A DNA stretch of 64,000 nucleotides, from the NCBI GenBank assembly GCA_046290495.1, contig JBKAGT010000006.1, forward strand, positions 310,001 through 374,000. Direction: 5' to 3'. The DNA comes from PGYR01 sp046290495 (GTDB lineage: Bacteria; Bacteroidota; Ignavibacteria; Kapaibacteriales; UBA2268). A program made the translations under genes and the position numbers. The notes below the pieces were generated by a model. It worked only from the letters and a program-made list of their open reading frames with translations. It had not been told where the DNA came from and did not search any database. Of this stretch, positions 63,863-64,000 are shown one piece after another. How positions within the stretch are numbered: the stretch's first letter is position 1; every line of letters starts with the position of its first letter.

Positions 63863-64000
63863 TTAAGCTGCTTGTATTCGATAACATACCAAAGTGAGTC
63901 TAGCTCTCTCATTGCAAATGAGAACTCCCTCAGGTAATCATATTCTATTCGGATATTATGTAGGTCTTTAGCTAGGGTGTCTGTGATAATACGACTGACT
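63859..64000 (-). CDS. 3' end of an unrecognised gene (runs off the window)
   Basis: The minus frame is open from the window edge for 47 codons and ends at TAG (63861-63859). The visible residues are charged and helical (LAKDLHNIRIEYDYLREFSF, RELDSLWYVIEYKQLN). No family can be named. The stop overlaps that of DUF423. Confidence 0.5.
   Translation of the reverse strand, partial: VSRIITDTLAKDLHNIRIEYDYLREFSFAMRELDSLWYVIEYKQLN

Overview
The window is about 64 kb of AT-rich DNA from a Gram-negative bacterium of the Bacteroidota/Chlorobiota/Ignavibacteriota group. Three large secreted proteins end in type IX secretion (T9SS type A) sorting domains. The DUF58/MoxR/DUF4129/DUF4350/SpoIIM/RDD cluster is of the kind seen in Bacteroidota, and there is an exosortase of the XrtN type. 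The left edge carries flagellar genes (FlaG, a FliT/FlgN-like chaperone, a FlgM-like anti-sigma factor). Flagella together with T9SS fit Ignavibacteria/Kapabacteria-like lineages better than typical Bacteroidetes; this placement is inference. No rRNA, tRNA, CRISPR array, transposase or integrase was seen.

Layout. 1-834: end of a flagellar operon. 949-3398: ssb, a DUF2200 gene and an ALDH8-type aldehyde dehydrogenase. 3615-11647: two giant T9SS cargo proteins around a lipoprotein. 11687-17961 (minus): an acetyltransferase, the XrtN exosortase with its VIT-domain PEP-CTERM target, and an unknown exported protein. The XrtN pair sits between 28-bp near-identical direct repeats that appear to split a formerly coupled gene pair. 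18071-25008: a minus-strand chain of six genes (SpoIIM to DUF58) with a divergent RDD gene. 25192-29152: an S9 peptidase and glmS. 29273-29412: a possible structured RNA. 29420-32513: ric and an arsenic operon (arsR-arsI-acr3-arsC) with a clear operator. 32660-35829: Mn-type sod, a phosphoglucose/phosphomannose isomerase and mnmE.

35964-43553 encodes a 2,529-residue protein. In order it holds a SAM methyltransferase, a protein-kinase-like domain, TPRs, two GT2 and two GT4 glycosyltransferases with a degenerate methyltransferase-like piece between the last two, and TPRs again. The methyltransferase-kinase head resembles WbdD-type O-antigen chain terminators, so this may be a one-protein glycan assembly and capping machine. 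Next come a third T9SS cargo gene, a tandem pair of paralogous membrane proteins, gltX, a lipoprotein, an NtrC-type regulator, two LPS-type glycosyltransferases, DUF805, GPP34, mazG and a FabI/FabL-like enoyl reductase.

55221-56692 holds mraZ-rsmH behind a well-formed MraZ operator, cut off from the rest of the dcw cluster. A TamB-like protein converges on it. The right end has a response regulator with no ordinary start codon for its complete domain, pyruvate kinase, a DUF423 protein and the 3' end of an unrecognised minus-strand gene.
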